Source: an uncultured Collinsella sp. (GTDB lineage: Bacteria; Actinomycetota; Coriobacteriia; Coriobacteriales; Coriobacteriaceae). From it: DNA of 49,963 bases. Shown one piece after another: positions 8,399-16,906 of this stretch. The DNA is taken from contig CATXXF010000011.1 in the NCBI GenBank assembly GCA_958403395.1, positions 1 to 49,963 of the forward strand, written 5' to 3'. Under the pieces are notes generated by a model that was given only the letters and a program-made list of their open reading frames with translations, was not told the origin of the DNA and ran no database searches. The position numbers were made by a program, and so were the translations under genes. How positions within the stretch are numbered: the stretch's first letter is position 1; each line of letters opens with the position of its first letter.

Positions 8399-10000
8399 CT
8401 ACGACGCCAGTGTGGCAATGACGGCTTCGTCGCCGGCGTATATTAGGGTGTTGCCATCGGGAATGATCGTTTGGCCGTCGCGCTTGAGCATCACCACAAT
8501 AAACGGATGCTTGCCTTGCGGCACGTCGCGCAGGCGCTGGCCGGCCAGGCGACCGTGGGGCGTCACGGTGACCTCGCGCAGCGTAACCTCGGCACGCTCT
8601 TCAAACGTCGGGGCAGCCATCACCAATAGGTCGCCTTCCTCAATCACGGTATCGCCATTGGGCAGCACCGGGTGCGCGCCATCGCGCAGCACCAGGACGA
8701 CGAGCATGTCCGTGGCGCTGCCAATATCGGCGAGCGAGCGTCCGGAAAACGGATGGCCCGCGCCCACCTTGAACTTGACAAACGACATGCCGTCCTCGTC
8801 GCGGTAATCGTTAAACGTACGGCGCACGTCGCCGGTCGCATCGATCATATCGAGCTTCTTCGCCACCGCCGGCAGCAGCGAGCCCTGCACCACAATGCTC
8901 GACACGGCAATCACAAACACCAGGTCAAATAGGTCGTGTCCGCCGGGAACGCCGGCCACCACGGCAAAGAGACTAAAGACGACCGAAGCTGCTCCGCGCA
9001 GACCCGCCCAGCTTACGAGTGCAACCTGGCGAGGGTTCGTCCTAAACGGCGCCAGCAGCATGCCTACGGCGATGGGGCGGCTCGCAAAGAGCATAAACGC
9101 CATGAGTGCCAGGCCCGGTAGCAGCATTTGCGGCAGGCGTGCGGGTGTAACGAGCAGGCCCAGCAAAAAGAAGATGGTCATCTCTGCCATCTCGGTGAGG
9201 GTGTCAAAGAAGTGCGCCATCTCGACTTTGCCGGTGATGTCGCTGGCACCCAGCACAATGCCGGCCAGGTATACAGCCAAAAAGCCGTTGCCGCCCAGGT
9301 AGCTCGGCAGCGCGTAGGCGACGATGGCCACGGCGAACAAAAAGATGGTCTGCGCGTCCTTGGCCGTTGCGTGCGCGCGTTCAATCAGGCGGCCCGCCGC
9401 CCAGCCGATGGCAAGGCCCAGGCCCACGCCCAGGATAATCTGCTTGGCCAGCAGTGCGGGAATGTTGATGTCGCCGCCGGCCGCGAGTGTAGCGAGCACA
9501 GCGGTGAGCATGTAGGCGACGGGGTCGTTGGAGCCCGATTCGACCTCGAGCAGCGAGTCGGTGCCACCTCTCAGCGACAGGCTGTGCTCACGCAGTACGC
9601 TAAAGACGCTCGCCGCGTCGGTGGATGCCACGACCGATCCCAGCAGCAGGCTGCCGATCCAGTCGATCCCCAGCGCGAAGTGGGCGAACACGCCGGTGAT
9701 GCCGGCAGTGATGACGACGCCGAGCGTGCTCAGCAGCACCGCCGGCGCAGCGACGGGCTTGGCGCGGTCGATATTGGTGTTAAAGCCGCCGTAGAACATG
9801 ATGAACAGCAGCGCCGTGCTGCAGACGGTTTCGGTGAGTGCGTAGTCGCTAAAGTCGATATGCGTCGGGCCGTTGACGCCCAACAGCATGCCCAGCGCGA
9901 TGAAGATGAGCAGGGTGGGGAAGGGGAGTTTTTTGCCGACGGGTTTGATGGTCAGGCACAGAATAATGACGAGGCCGATAAAGAGAAGGATCTGGTTCAT
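8399..10000 (-). CDS. CPA1-type cation/proton antiporter with C-terminal RCK (TrkA_C) domains
   Basis: A 533-residue protein. Residues 1 to about 385 form 12-13 hydrophobic helices with the antiporter motifs VASTDAASVFSVL and ESGSNDPVAY, whose aspartates bind the cation. The C-terminus has two TrkA_C-like segments, around residues 405-470 and 478-533, each of the type GxxxxGRSLADI...D.LVMAAP, as in potassium/proton antiporters of the NhaP2/CvrA group. The likely job is potassium or sodium efflux against protons, gated by a ligand. It stands alone. The exact ion is inference. Confidence 0.9.
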   Translation of the reverse strand: MNQILLFIGLVIILCLTIKPVGKKLPFPTLLIFIALGMLLGVNGPTHIDFSDYALTETVCSTALLFIMFYGGFNTNIDRAKPVAAPAVLLSTLGVVITAGITGVFAHFALGIDWIGSLLLGSVVASTDAASVFSVLREHSLSLRGGTDSLLEVESGSNDPVAYMLTAVLATLAAGGDINIPALLAKQIILGVGLGLAIGWAAGRLIERAHATAKDAQTIFLFAVAIVAYALPSYLGGNGFLAVYLAGIVLGASDITGKVEMAHFFDTLTEMAEMTIFFLLGLLVTPARLPQMLLPGLALMAFMLFASRPIAVGMLLAPFRTNPRQVALVSWAGLRGAASVVFSLFAVVAGVPGGHDLFDLVFVIAVSSIVVQGSLLPAVAKKLDMIDATGDVRRTFNDYRDEDGMSFVKFKVGAGHPFSGRSLADIGSATDMLVVLVLRDGAHPVLPNGDTVIEEGDLLVMAAPTFEERAEVTLREVTVTPHGRLAGQRLRDVPQGKHPFIVVMLKRDGQTIIPDGNTLIYAGDEAVIATLAS

Positions 10001-10149
10001 GGATGGTGTCCGCTCCTGGGTGGTTGGCGTGGCACGGTCAGTTGTCTGCGGTTATTTGTACCCAAAGATGGTGGGTTTATGGGGTTGGATTGCGGGCGTG
10101 CGCGATATCGTCATAGACGGCTGCCGTCTTTGCCTCTGCTCGGAAACCC

Positions 10150-10178
10150 TTTCCAGCTTTATTGCAACGGAGTACAAT
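10150..10178 (+). promoter_or_regulatory. Probable sigma70-type promoter of the metallophosphatase
   Basis: TTTCCA (10150-10155) and TACAAT (10173-10178) are spaced by exactly 17 bases. The predicted transcript starts about 70 bases before the start codon at 10254. The leader contains AAGTTCAACTTGAAGTT, a short inverted repeat, just downstream of the start site. Confidence 0.6.
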
Positions 10179-10253
10179 GGGTAACGTTTAAGTTCAACTT
10201 GAAGTTTTAGTTGCGGCGCCGGGCTTCGGCCGCAATGCAAGGAGAGGCGTACC

Positions 10254-11093
10254 ATGGCGATCTATGTGACATCTGATGCTCACGGGCACGTGCGTGCGCT
10301 TGACGAGGCCCTGTCTAAGATCTCGTTGACGTCCGACGACACGCTGTACGTGCTGGGCGACATGATCGATCGCGGGCCCGATCCGGTCGGCGTTATTAAG
10401 CTCGTGCGCTCGCTGCCCAACGCCCACGTGCTCAAGGGTAATCACGAGCAGATCATGCTCGATGCCATCATTGGTCAGGATCCGCTCGATGCCGAGACCT
10501 GGGATATCAACGGTGGCTGGACGACGCGCGAGCAGCTCAACGACATGGAATTTGAGGCATACGAGGAGCTCGTGCGATGGATGGCCGCGCTGCCGCTCTA
10601 CGCGGTGGTCGAGACTGCCGAGCGGCCGTACCTGCTGGTGCACGCCGGCATTCAGACCGAGGCGGCGCGCGCGTTTTTGCTTGAGCATGGCGTCGATTGT
10701 GCCGATGGCGTTGGAGCGGTGGGTGCCGATCGCGAGCTGCTGCAGCAGATGCTCGCGGTACAGTCGTCCGATGACCTGCTGTGGATTCGTCACGGCTATT
10801 GGGATGTGCCGACCGGGCTGCTTTCTACCGAGGGTAAGGGCCCGGTCGTTGTGAGCGGTCACACGCCAACGGTGTCGCTCGGGCGTTATTGCGAGGTCGG
10901 TGGTCTTGCGGGGCTCGACGAGGAGTCGGGCCGCGGGCAGATCGTGCGCCTGGGCGGCGAGGATGCCGCCGGTGTGCCCGATCGCATCGACATCGACTGC
11001 GCTGCCGCCACCGGCTCCGAGTTCGGTCGCGTGGGCATCCTGCGGCTCGATGATGGGGCGGAGTTCTACGCGAACATCAACCCGGGCGAATAA
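10254..11093 (+). CDS. Calcineurin-like metallophosphoesterase
   Basis: A 279-residue protein with the full metallophosphatase motif set: SDAHGH (residues 7-12), GDMIDRGPDP (about 36-45), LKGNHEQIM (about 62-70), LVHAGI and VVSGHTPT. This layout is that of PrpE/ApaH and Ser/Thr phosphatase-like enzymes with two metal ions. Substrates may be phosphoproteins or dinucleoside tetraphosphates; I cannot choose. The C-terminal 60 residues form an acidic extension ending FYANINPGE. AAGGAGAG lies eight bases before the ATG. A promoter is visible upstream and the gene appears to be monocistronic. Confidence 0.88.
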   Translation: MAIYVTSDAHGHVRALDEALSKISLTSDDTLYVLGDMIDRGPDPVGVIKLVRSLPNAHVLKGNHEQIMLDAIIGQDPLDAETWDINGGWTTREQLNDMEFEAYEELVRWMAALPLYAVVETAERPYLLVHAGIQTEAARAFLLEHGVDCADGVGAVGADRELLQQMLAVQSSDDLLWIRHGYWDVPTGLLSTEGKGPVVVSGHTPTVSLGRYCEVGGLAGLDEESGRGQIVRLGGEDAAGVPDRIDIDCAAATGSEFGRVGILRLDDGAEFYANINPGE

Positions 11094-11102
11094 TCGGTGC
11101 AA

Positions 11103-11386
11103 GGGGTAGCTAATATGGGAAGGGTTTTTTGACTACTTTTGCCCTTCTGCCCGCAAATTGATTTCTCTGGGACGGGATTAAATAATCATTTGGCTGCCCG
11201 CCGGCTAAGTGAGTAGACTTTTTTGGAAATGCCGAGCACCCAACATATTTGCCTCAATAAAACCGCAGGTCACAGACTTGTGCTCTGTCGGTGTGGTCGG
11301 GGATTCGGTAAAAATCTACTCACTTAGTTTTACGTGTCCGCAACGAGACTCCAGCCGGGGTGATTCCACCGCAAATTAGCTTCTCC
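11103..11386. repeat. Intergenic MITE-like element with nested inverted repeats
   Basis: This non-coding gap of about 300 bases is packed with dyads. The outer ends GTAGCTAATATGGGA (11106-11120) and CCGCAAATTAGCT (11369-11381) are imperfect inverted repeats. Inside, 11158-11189 is a hairpin around CTGGGACGGG. The core, 11205-11327, has 18-base arms (CTAAGTGAGTAGACTTTTT against its near-complement) enclosing about 87 bases with a TAAAACCGCAGGT motif that recurs in the dyad at 33931-34081. CCGCAAATTAGCT is also found exactly at 8373-8385. No protein is encoded. Confidence 0.55.
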
Positions 11387-11397
11387 CATCGACGCAA

Positions 11398-12978
11398 TTA
11401 GGCGCCGTACGGATTCCGGTCCCTCTCTATGCGTTGGCGGATGTGGGCGTACTCGATAATCAACAGTACCAGCAGTAGGGCCATAATGGCCAGGTAGCTC
11501 ACGACGGCGCCCATCAGGCCGAGCAGATTGATCAGAATCACCGGGAGCACCACGCTCACGGCAAAGCAGATCAGGTAGATCTTGGTGACGTCTCCAGCGT
11601 GGCGCAGCACCGTGATGATGGCGTAGATAAAGTCGATGGCCGCGGTGACGCCGCCGGCGACGACCATCAGCAGCGCCAGCGTACGGTAGCGTTCAAAGCT
11701 GAGACCGTATATAAAGCTCATGAGGGGAATACCGGGACCTGCCATAAATGCGGCGCACACGCCGGTGATGACCACGATCAGCGCCATAACGGCAACAATA
11801 ATCAGGTCAAAGCGACGACGCTTGCGAGGATTAGCCCAAATGCTCGACAAGCGCAGGAACTGCGGTTTATAGACAAATCCAATGCTCAACAGAATAGCCT
11901 GAGCTGGAAAAAACAGGGCATTAAAGTACAACTGGTATTTGTAGGCCAGTGTTCCTTCCATCACAAACTTGGGCATGCTCTCGATAAGATTGAACAGGAA
12001 TAGCGCGCCAAAGAGTGGGGCGCACTGGACAAACAGGTGGCCGACCTCGCGCAGGCTTACGCGGCGCGATTTTTCGGTCTCGAGCAGGGCGAGCGGCGCG
12101 GTGACCAGCACGAGCGAGGCGATCGCGGCGATGCCCATGGCAATGGCCGCGATGGGCATGCTACGCGTGAAGAACAGCGCCACGCTGAAGACCGCGATGA
12201 CGCCGACGGAGCGTAGCGTTTGACTCATTCCAGCCAAGTAGAGCTTGTCGGCCTGCTGCAGGCGGCCTTCGTACACGTCGGCGACGCCGTCGATGACCTT
12301 ATACAGGTAGACGCCCAGGCCGATCGTCGCCATCTGCGTGTCATAGCCGCGGGCGCTGCTGTACATGAGGCCGCAGCCTAGGGCGAGCGCTCCGCAAAGC
12401 CAGCGGTTGAGCTGGTAGGAGGCAAAGGACGTCTTTTCGTCGATGTCCGAGACCTGGAAATTGCGCACGCCGTAGTTGCACGCGATCATGATGAGCGTGC
12501 CGGTGACAAAGGCGATGGAGAACTTGCCGGCTTCTTCGGCGCCCACGAGCTGCGTAGACACGATGGTGAGCAACGGAAACGCCAGACCCCACACGGCGGT
12601 GCCGAGGGTGTTCCAAAGATAGTCGCGGCTGGTGGCGTGCTCTTCGTATTCAGCCTCTTGCGTGGAGAACCCGCCGCCGTAGACGGCACCGAGCAGACGG
12701 TTCCACCAAGCGTTGACCATGCGGCGGACGGGGCCGGGCTTGCGATCGCGTTCGCGCCGGCGACGTGTGGCTTGGCTGCTATCGGGCCCGCCGGCGTTGC
12801 GCTGACTCAGCTCTTGGATGCGTGCGAGTTCCTCGGCAGTGTGCGAGGCAGGGAAGAGGCCGTTCTCGATGCGGCCGCCCTGGGCCTTCGCGGCGCCGTC
12901 TCTCGATGCAGCGGGGTTGGAGACGCCGTTGCGGCGGGCGATGGCGCGGCGAATGCTATCGAGGGGCGTGATGCTCAA
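11398..12978 (-). CDS. Polysaccharide flippase of the MOP superfamily (Wzx/MATE-like)
   Basis: A 526-residue membrane protein with about 12 hydrophobic helices from residue 120 to the end, beginning DYLWNTLGTAVWGLAFPLLTIV, the usual first helix of oligosaccharide flippases. Known: such proteins move undecaprenyl-linked sugar units across the membrane. Odd: about 110 N-terminal residues are hydrophilic and basic (RRRRERDRKPGPVRR), which flippases normally lack. The start is TTG, supported by AAAGGA about seven bases upstream. It is transcribed alone, divergent from the lactate permease. The substrate may be an envelope polymer. Confidence 0.82.
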   Translation of the reverse strand: MSITPLDSIRRAIARRNGVSNPAASRDGAAKAQGGRIENGLFPASHTAEELARIQELSQRNAGGPDSSQATRRRRERDRKPGPVRRMVNAWWNRLLGAVYGGGFSTQEAEYEEHATSRDYLWNTLGTAVWGLAFPLLTIVSTQLVGAEEAGKFSIAFVTGTLIMIACNYGVRNFQVSDIDEKTSFASYQLNRWLCGALALGCGLMYSSARGYDTQMATIGLGVYLYKVIDGVADVYEGRLQQADKLYLAGMSQTLRSVGVIAVFSVALFFTRSMPIAAIAMGIAAIASLVLVTAPLALLETEKSRRVSLREVGHLFVQCAPLFGALFLFNLIESMPKFVMEGTLAYKYQLYFNALFFPAQAILLSIGFVYKPQFLRLSSIWANPRKRRRFDLIIVAVMALIVVITGVCAAFMAGPGIPLMSFIYGLSFERYRTLALLMVVAGGVTAAIDFIYAIITVLRHAGDVTKIYLICFAVSVVLPVILINLLGLMGAVVSYLAIMALLLVLLIIEYAHIRQRIERDRNPYGA

Positions 12979-13037
12979 AGCGGAGTCCTTTCTATTGCTG
13001 CGCTTTAGTATAGACGCGACGGTGTTCGTTCGTGTTT

Positions 13038-13054
13038 TTGAACGGATTGTTCAA
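13038..13054. promoter_or_regulatory. Operator-like palindrome between flippase and lactate permease
   Basis: TTGAACGGATTGTTCAA is a perfect 6-5-6 inverted repeat in the 180-base gap between divergent genes, placed about 60 bases upstream of the flippase start and 105 bases upstream of the permease start. The form fits a dimeric repressor site. No regulator gene is adjacent. Confidence 0.35.
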
Positions 13055-13158
13055 TAATTTCGGCGGGCGGCTGTAATTTGTCGGTAAACGTGCGGTATCC
13101 TGTTGAAGTTTTGTGACACCCCCGATGCCGCCCACGCGGTACCAAGGAGCTTCTACCT

Positions 13159-14730
13159 ATGGACGTCGCCGCATTCATACTGGCTCTTGTGCCGATTATT
13201 TGGCTGGTCGTGATGCTGCTGTGCTTTAAATGGCCAGCTTGGAAGGCCGCTATCGGATCGTTTGTCCTTTCGTGCTTGCTTGCCTTCGCATGGTGGCACC
13301 TGCCGGCAGCGCAGATCGCGACCGCCTCGCTCGAAGGTTTTTTGATGGCTCTGTGGCCCATCGTCCTGGTGATCATCGCCGCGGTGTTCACGTATAACCT
13401 GTGCGTTCGTACGGGCGCCATGGACGTGATCGGCAGCATGATCACCTCCATCAGCAGCGACCGCCGTCTGCTGGCGCTGCTCGTGGCTTGGTGCTTCGGT
13501 GGCTTTATGGAGGGCATGGCCGGCTTCGGTACCGCTGTCGCCATTCCCGCCGGCATGCTCGCGGGCCTGGGCTTTGAGGCCGTGCCTGCCGTGCTCATCT
13601 GCCTGCTGGCCAACGGCGTGCCCACGCCCTACGGCTCCATCGGCATCCCCACGGTGTCCGTTGCCGACCTGGTGGGTTTGGATTCCCTTCACCTAGCGAC
13701 CGTTCAGCTGGTGCAGCTCGCACCGTTCTTTGTGGTGATGCCGCTATTTATTGTGCTGGTTGCGGGCCGTGTTGCCGATGACCAGGGCAATGCCGCGAGT
13801 GTGGGCGAGCGTCTGCACGGTGTTGCCGGCGTGGCGTTGCTCTCCGGCGTGTCGTTTGTCGGCGCGGCTCTGGTCGTTGCCATGTTTGTGGGCCCCGAGC
13901 TGGCCGTGGTCGTAGGATCCATCGTTTCGCTCGCGCTGACAGCTGCGCTTGCCATGCGTGCCGAGAAGTCGGGGCATTTGGACGCACGCTTCCATATGAA
14001 TATCGAGGCCGGCGAACAGCTCACCGTTAAATCGGCGCTTTCGGCCTGGTCGTGCTTCATTCTGATTTTTGTACTGCTGCTGGGTACGTCCAACCTGGTG
14101 CCCGCCGTGCATGCCGCGCTTGCGCCCTTTGCAAGCCACGTGCAGGTGTATTGCGGCGAGAACCCCGGTACGCTTACGTTTTCGTGGATTAACACGCCGG
14201 GTGTTTGGATCTTCCTGGCCGCGTTTGTCGGCGGTGCCATTCAGGGTGCTTCGCCACGCATGATGGGCGAGGTGCTGGCCGCGACTGTGAAGCAGATGAT
14301 GCCGACGGTGATCACGATGCTTTCGGTGCTGGGCTGTGCCAAGGTGATGGGCTATGCGGGCATGATCTCTTCGATCAGCGCGTTCTGCATCGCCGTCGCC
14401 GGTGGGCTGTACCCGATTCTGGCTCCGTGGATCGGCGCAGTCGGTGCGTTTGTGACCGGCTCGGGCACGTCCTCGGGCATGCTGTTTGGCCCCATCCAGA
14501 GCCAGGCCGCTACGGCGCTGGGCGTGAGCGACTACTGGATGGTCGCGCTGAACGCGCTTGGTGTTGCCGCCGGTAAGATGATCTCTCCGCAGACGCTCGC
14601 GATTGGTCTGGCTGCCGTCCACGTGCGCGGCAGGGATGCCGAACTCCTGGGCGCGGTGCTGCCCTACGCTGCCGGCATGCTGGTCCTGATGAGCGCCATA
14701 GCCATGCTCGGCCAAGGCCTGCCGCTGTAG
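13159..14730 (+). CDS. lldP: L-lactate permease (LctP/LldP family)
   Basis: A 523-residue permease with about 13-14 hydrophobic segments. Signature segments are FLMALWPIVLVIIAAVFTYN, GGFMEGMAGFGTAVAIPAG and the late GAFVTGSGTSSGMLFGPIQ and AGKMISPQTLAIG, all characteristic of the lactate permease family (TC 2.A.14). It is expected to bring lactate or glycolate in with protons. AAGGAG lies about 13 bases before the ATG. It stands alone, upstream of pckA, and is separated from it by a palindromic repeat cluster. Lactate use or exchange together with PEP carboxykinase is a plausible metabolic link. Confidence 0.93.
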   Translation: MDVAAFILALVPIIWLVVMLLCFKWPAWKAAIGSFVLSCLLAFAWWHLPAAQIATASLEGFLMALWPIVLVIIAAVFTYNLCVRTGAMDVIGSMITSISSDRRLLALLVAWCFGGFMEGMAGFGTAVAIPAGMLAGLGFEAVPAVLICLLANGVPTPYGSIGIPTVSVADLVGLDSLHLATVQLVQLAPFFVVMPLFIVLVAGRVADDQGNAASVGERLHGVAGVALLSGVSFVGAALVVAMFVGPELAVVVGSIVSLALTAALAMRAEKSGHLDARFHMNIEAGEQLTVKSALSAWSCFILIFVLLLGTSNLVPAVHAALAPFASHVQVYCGENPGTLTFSWINTPGVWIFLAAFVGGAIQGASPRMMGEVLAATVKQMMPTVITMLSVLGCAKVMGYAGMISSISAFCIAVAGGLYPILAPWIGAVGAFVTGSGTSSGMLFGPIQSQAATALGVSDYWMVALNALGVAAGKMISPQTLAIGLAAVHVRGRDAELLGAVLPYAAGMLVLMSAIAMLGQGLPL

Positions 14731-14731
14731 T

Positions 14732-14867
14732 CGGCACTTAGGGACGTTCCTTATGTGCCGGCACTTTGGGAACGTCCCTAAGTGCCGGCATCCGGGGACA
14801 CTCCTTGAATGTTGCCTGTTCAAGAACGCCCCCAATGACTAGTCGTTTAAGAACGTCCCCAATGACT
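14732..14867. repeat. Composite REP-like repeat cluster with GGGACGTTCC core
   Basis: CGGCACTTAGGGACGTTCC (14732-14750) and its exact complement (14769-14787) form a 19-base-pair stem whose loop contains the palindrome GTGCCGGCAC. It is followed by GGGGACACTCCTT (also found near 27514) and by TGACTAGTCGTTTAAGAACG with CCCCAATGACT (14836-14867), which recurs at 34131-34162. The cluster directly follows the lactate permease stop and can act as its terminator. Several GGGAC-core units stacked together suggest repeated insertion. Confidence 0.75.
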
Positions 14868-15008
14868 GGGCCGCTTGCCTGCGATTTTTGACCGTTGGGC
14901 GGGCTTGCCGCCCTTGCCGCAAAAACGTTTTTGCATATCGGGTACAACGGGCTTTACGTGAGTAAAGTGCGCGTCGCGTCCACGTGTCGCGTTTTTAAAG
15001 GAGGCCCC

Positions 15009-16679
15009 ATGCCTGGTGTTACCCCTGCAGAAGTTCTGTCCAACTTTGGTATTACGCTCGTTGAAGATCCCGCCGAGAATCAACCCCGTCTGCTGGTGGA
15101 CCTGCCGGCGGCAGAGCTCGTCGAGCATGCCATCCGCCGCAACGAAGGCCGCATGGCATCCAACGGCGCGCTGGTGATCGAGACGGGGGAGCGTACCGGA
15201 CGTTCGCCCAACGACCGCTTTATCGTTGACACCCCCGATGTCCACGACAAGATTGCCTGGGGCGCCGTCAACCGCCCGCTGTCCGTCGAAAGCTACGAGG
15301 TCATCAAAGCCGGCATCGTCGACTATCTCAACGAGCGCGATGTGTTCGTCACCCGCGGCATGGCCGGCGCCGACCGCAACCATACGCGCCGCCTGCTCGT
15401 CGCCTGCGAGCTTGCCAGCCAGGCGCTCTTCATTAAGCAGATGCTCGCCCGCCCGCTCGCCCGCGAAATCGCGCGCACCGGCGAGCCGGACTTCTGCGTG
15501 CTCGCCGCGCCGGGCTACCAATGCGACCCTGCCATCAAGGGCCTCAACTCCAGCGCCGCCGTGGTCATCAACTTCCAGGAGCGCGTGATTTTGGTCGCGG
15601 GTACCGGCTACTCCGGCGAAATCAAAAAGTCCATCTTCAGTGTCATGAACTACCTGCTGCCTGTCGAGGACGACGTGCTGCCCATGCATTGCTCGGCCAG
15701 CATGGATCCCGTCACGCACGAGACCGCCGTGTTCTTTGGCCTGTCCGGCACCGGCAAGACCACGCTTTCGGCCAATCCCACGCGCCTGCTGATCGGCGAC
15801 GACGAGCACGGTTGGTCCGACATGGGCATCTTCAACATCGAGGGTGGCTGCTACGCCAAATGCGAGGGCCTGGACGCCTTCCACGAGCCCGAGATCTTCA
15901 ACGCCGTCCGTTTTGGCGCCATTTGCGAAAACGTGGTGCTCGACGAGAACCGCAAGCCCAACTACGACGACATCTCGATCACGCACAACACGCGCGTGGC
16001 CTATCCCGTCGAGCATATCCCCAACGCGTGGACCAAGGGCATGGGCACCACTCCCAGCGTCGTGCTGTTCCTGACCTGCGATGCCTTTGGCGCGCTGCCG
16101 CCTATCTCGCGCCTGACGGCCGACGCCGCCATGTATCACTTTGTGACGGGCTTTACGGCCAAGATCCCCGGCACCGAGGTTGGCGTCACCGAGCCCACGC
16201 CCACGTTCTCCTCGCTGTTTGGCGAGCCGTTTATGCCGCTCGACCCCATGGTCTACGCTAAGATGCTCGGCGAGCGCATCGCCGACGGCCGCACGCGCGT
16301 CTACCTGGTCAACACCGGTTGGATTGGCGGCGGTTATGGCGTGGGCCATCGCATCGAGCTGGCCTACACGCGCGCCCTGGTCGCTCGCGCCCTCGACGGT
16401 ACCATCGAGGACAGCGAGTTTGTGCACGACGATATCTTTAATGTCGACATTCCCACTACGTGCCACGGTGTGCCCGACGGCATCCTGGTGCCGCGCCAGT
16501 ACTGGCAGAGCACCGCGCGCTACGACGAGGCAGCGCACAACCTGGCGGTGATGTTCGAGGAGAACTTCGAGAAGAAGTACTCGCACCTTCCCGAATCCGT
16601 CAAGGCCGCCGGCCCGCACGCCCAGGTGTCCGCCGAGGCCCGTCATCGCGGCCGCGGCTTGCTGGGACTCCGCCACTAG
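15009..16679 (+). CDS. pckA: Phosphoenolpyruvate carboxykinase (ATP)
   Basis: A 556-residue enzyme interconverting oxaloacetate and PEP with ATP. TGERTGRSPNDRFIV (about residues 58-72) binds substrate, GLSGTGKTTLS at about residues 244-254 is the P-loop, and GDDEHGW and NIEGGCYAKC follow with metal- and nucleotide-binding residues. The length is normal, with a slightly longer N-terminus than E. coli. The ATG is fixed by AAAGGAGG five bases upstream; the longer open frame is not needed. In fermentative actinobacteria it may run towards oxaloacetate for ATP gain. A hairpin repeat with T-run follows the stop. Confidence 0.96.
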   Translation: MPGVTPAEVLSNFGITLVEDPAENQPRLLVDLPAAELVEHAIRRNEGRMASNGALVIETGERTGRSPNDRFIVDTPDVHDKIAWGAVNRPLSVESYEVIKAGIVDYLNERDVFVTRGMAGADRNHTRRLLVACELASQALFIKQMLARPLAREIARTGEPDFCVLAAPGYQCDPAIKGLNSSAAVVINFQERVILVAGTGYSGEIKKSIFSVMNYLLPVEDDVLPMHCSASMDPVTHETAVFFGLSGTGKTTLSANPTRLLIGDDEHGWSDMGIFNIEGGCYAKCEGLDAFHEPEIFNAVRFGAICENVVLDENRKPNYDDISITHNTRVAYPVEHIPNAWTKGMGTTPSVVLFLTCDAFGALPPISRLTADAAMYHFVTGFTAKIPGTEVGVTEPTPTFSSLFGEPFMPLDPMVYAKMLGERIADGRTRVYLVNTGWIGGGYGVGHRIELAYTRALVARALDGTIEDSEFVHDDIFNVDIPTTCHGVPDGILVPRQYWQSTARYDEAAHNLAVMFEENFEKKYSHLPESVKAAGPHAQVSAEARHRGRGLLGLRH

Positions 16680-16696
16680 CGTCGCCGCAAGTCCAT

Positions 16697-16735
16697 AACC
16701 ACCACAAAGGGGACAGTTACCTTTGTGGTGGTTTT
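16697..16735 (+). repeat. Dispersed ACCACCACAAAGG hairpin repeat, copy 2
   Basis: AACCACCACAAAGG and its complement at 16720-16733 form a 14-base-pair stem with GGACAGTTA in the loop and TTTT after it. The centre is in the opposite orientation to copy 1. It ends pckA transcription, and its 3' T-run overlaps the -35 box of the next promoter. Confidence 0.85.
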
Positions 16736-16762
16736 GCTTGGGCGGATGACTCAGGTTACAAT
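16734..16762 (+). promoter_or_regulatory. Strong sigma70-type promoter of the B3/B4 gene
   Basis: TTGCTT (16734-16739) and TACAAT (16757-16762) with a 17-base spacer. The -35 box begins inside the tail of the preceding hairpin repeat. Predicted transcription begins near 16769, leaving a leader of about 138 bases before the coding start. Confidence 0.7.
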
Positions 16763-16768
16763 ACGCCT

Positions 16769-16906
16769 GACATATCGCCCCCTTCTCCGGATGGGGGCAG
16801 CGCAAGCGCTCTTGTGGCGGCACCGTAGGACTTTGAAGGTGGCCGCTGTGAGGGCGCTTTTTGTTTAGGCGCCCTCACTCGGGCGCGCACAATGAAGGGA
16901 GAGCGT
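16769..16906 (+). promoter_or_regulatory. Structured leader with terminator: candidate attenuator or riboswitch
   Basis: A 19-base-pair stem pairs 16806-16824 (GCGCTCTTGTGGCGGCACC) with 16838-16857, using several G-U pairs and one bulge, and is followed by TTTTTG at 16858-16863. This is a good intrinsic terminator located before the coding start. Its bases can form other stems: AGCGC/GCGCT at 16799-16810 takes the left foot, and TGAGGGCGC/GCGCCCTCA (16849-16857 with 16869-16877) takes the right foot. A first hairpin lies at 16777-16798. Mutually exclusive stems are what an attenuator needs. I do not recognise a known riboswitch class, and the leader is too short for a normal T-box. Confidence 0.55.

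Noticed and set aside
11205..11327. Insertion sequence or CRISPR-like array from the inverted repeats
   Set aside because: No transposase frame, no regularly spaced direct repeats; only dyads are present.
16811..16831. T-box-like GGCGGCACCG in the leader before the B3/B4 gene
   Set aside because: The T-box needs UGGN to pair with the tRNA end, but this place reads CGGC, and only about 40 bases lie between the predicted start site and the terminator stem, too few for a specifier stem I.
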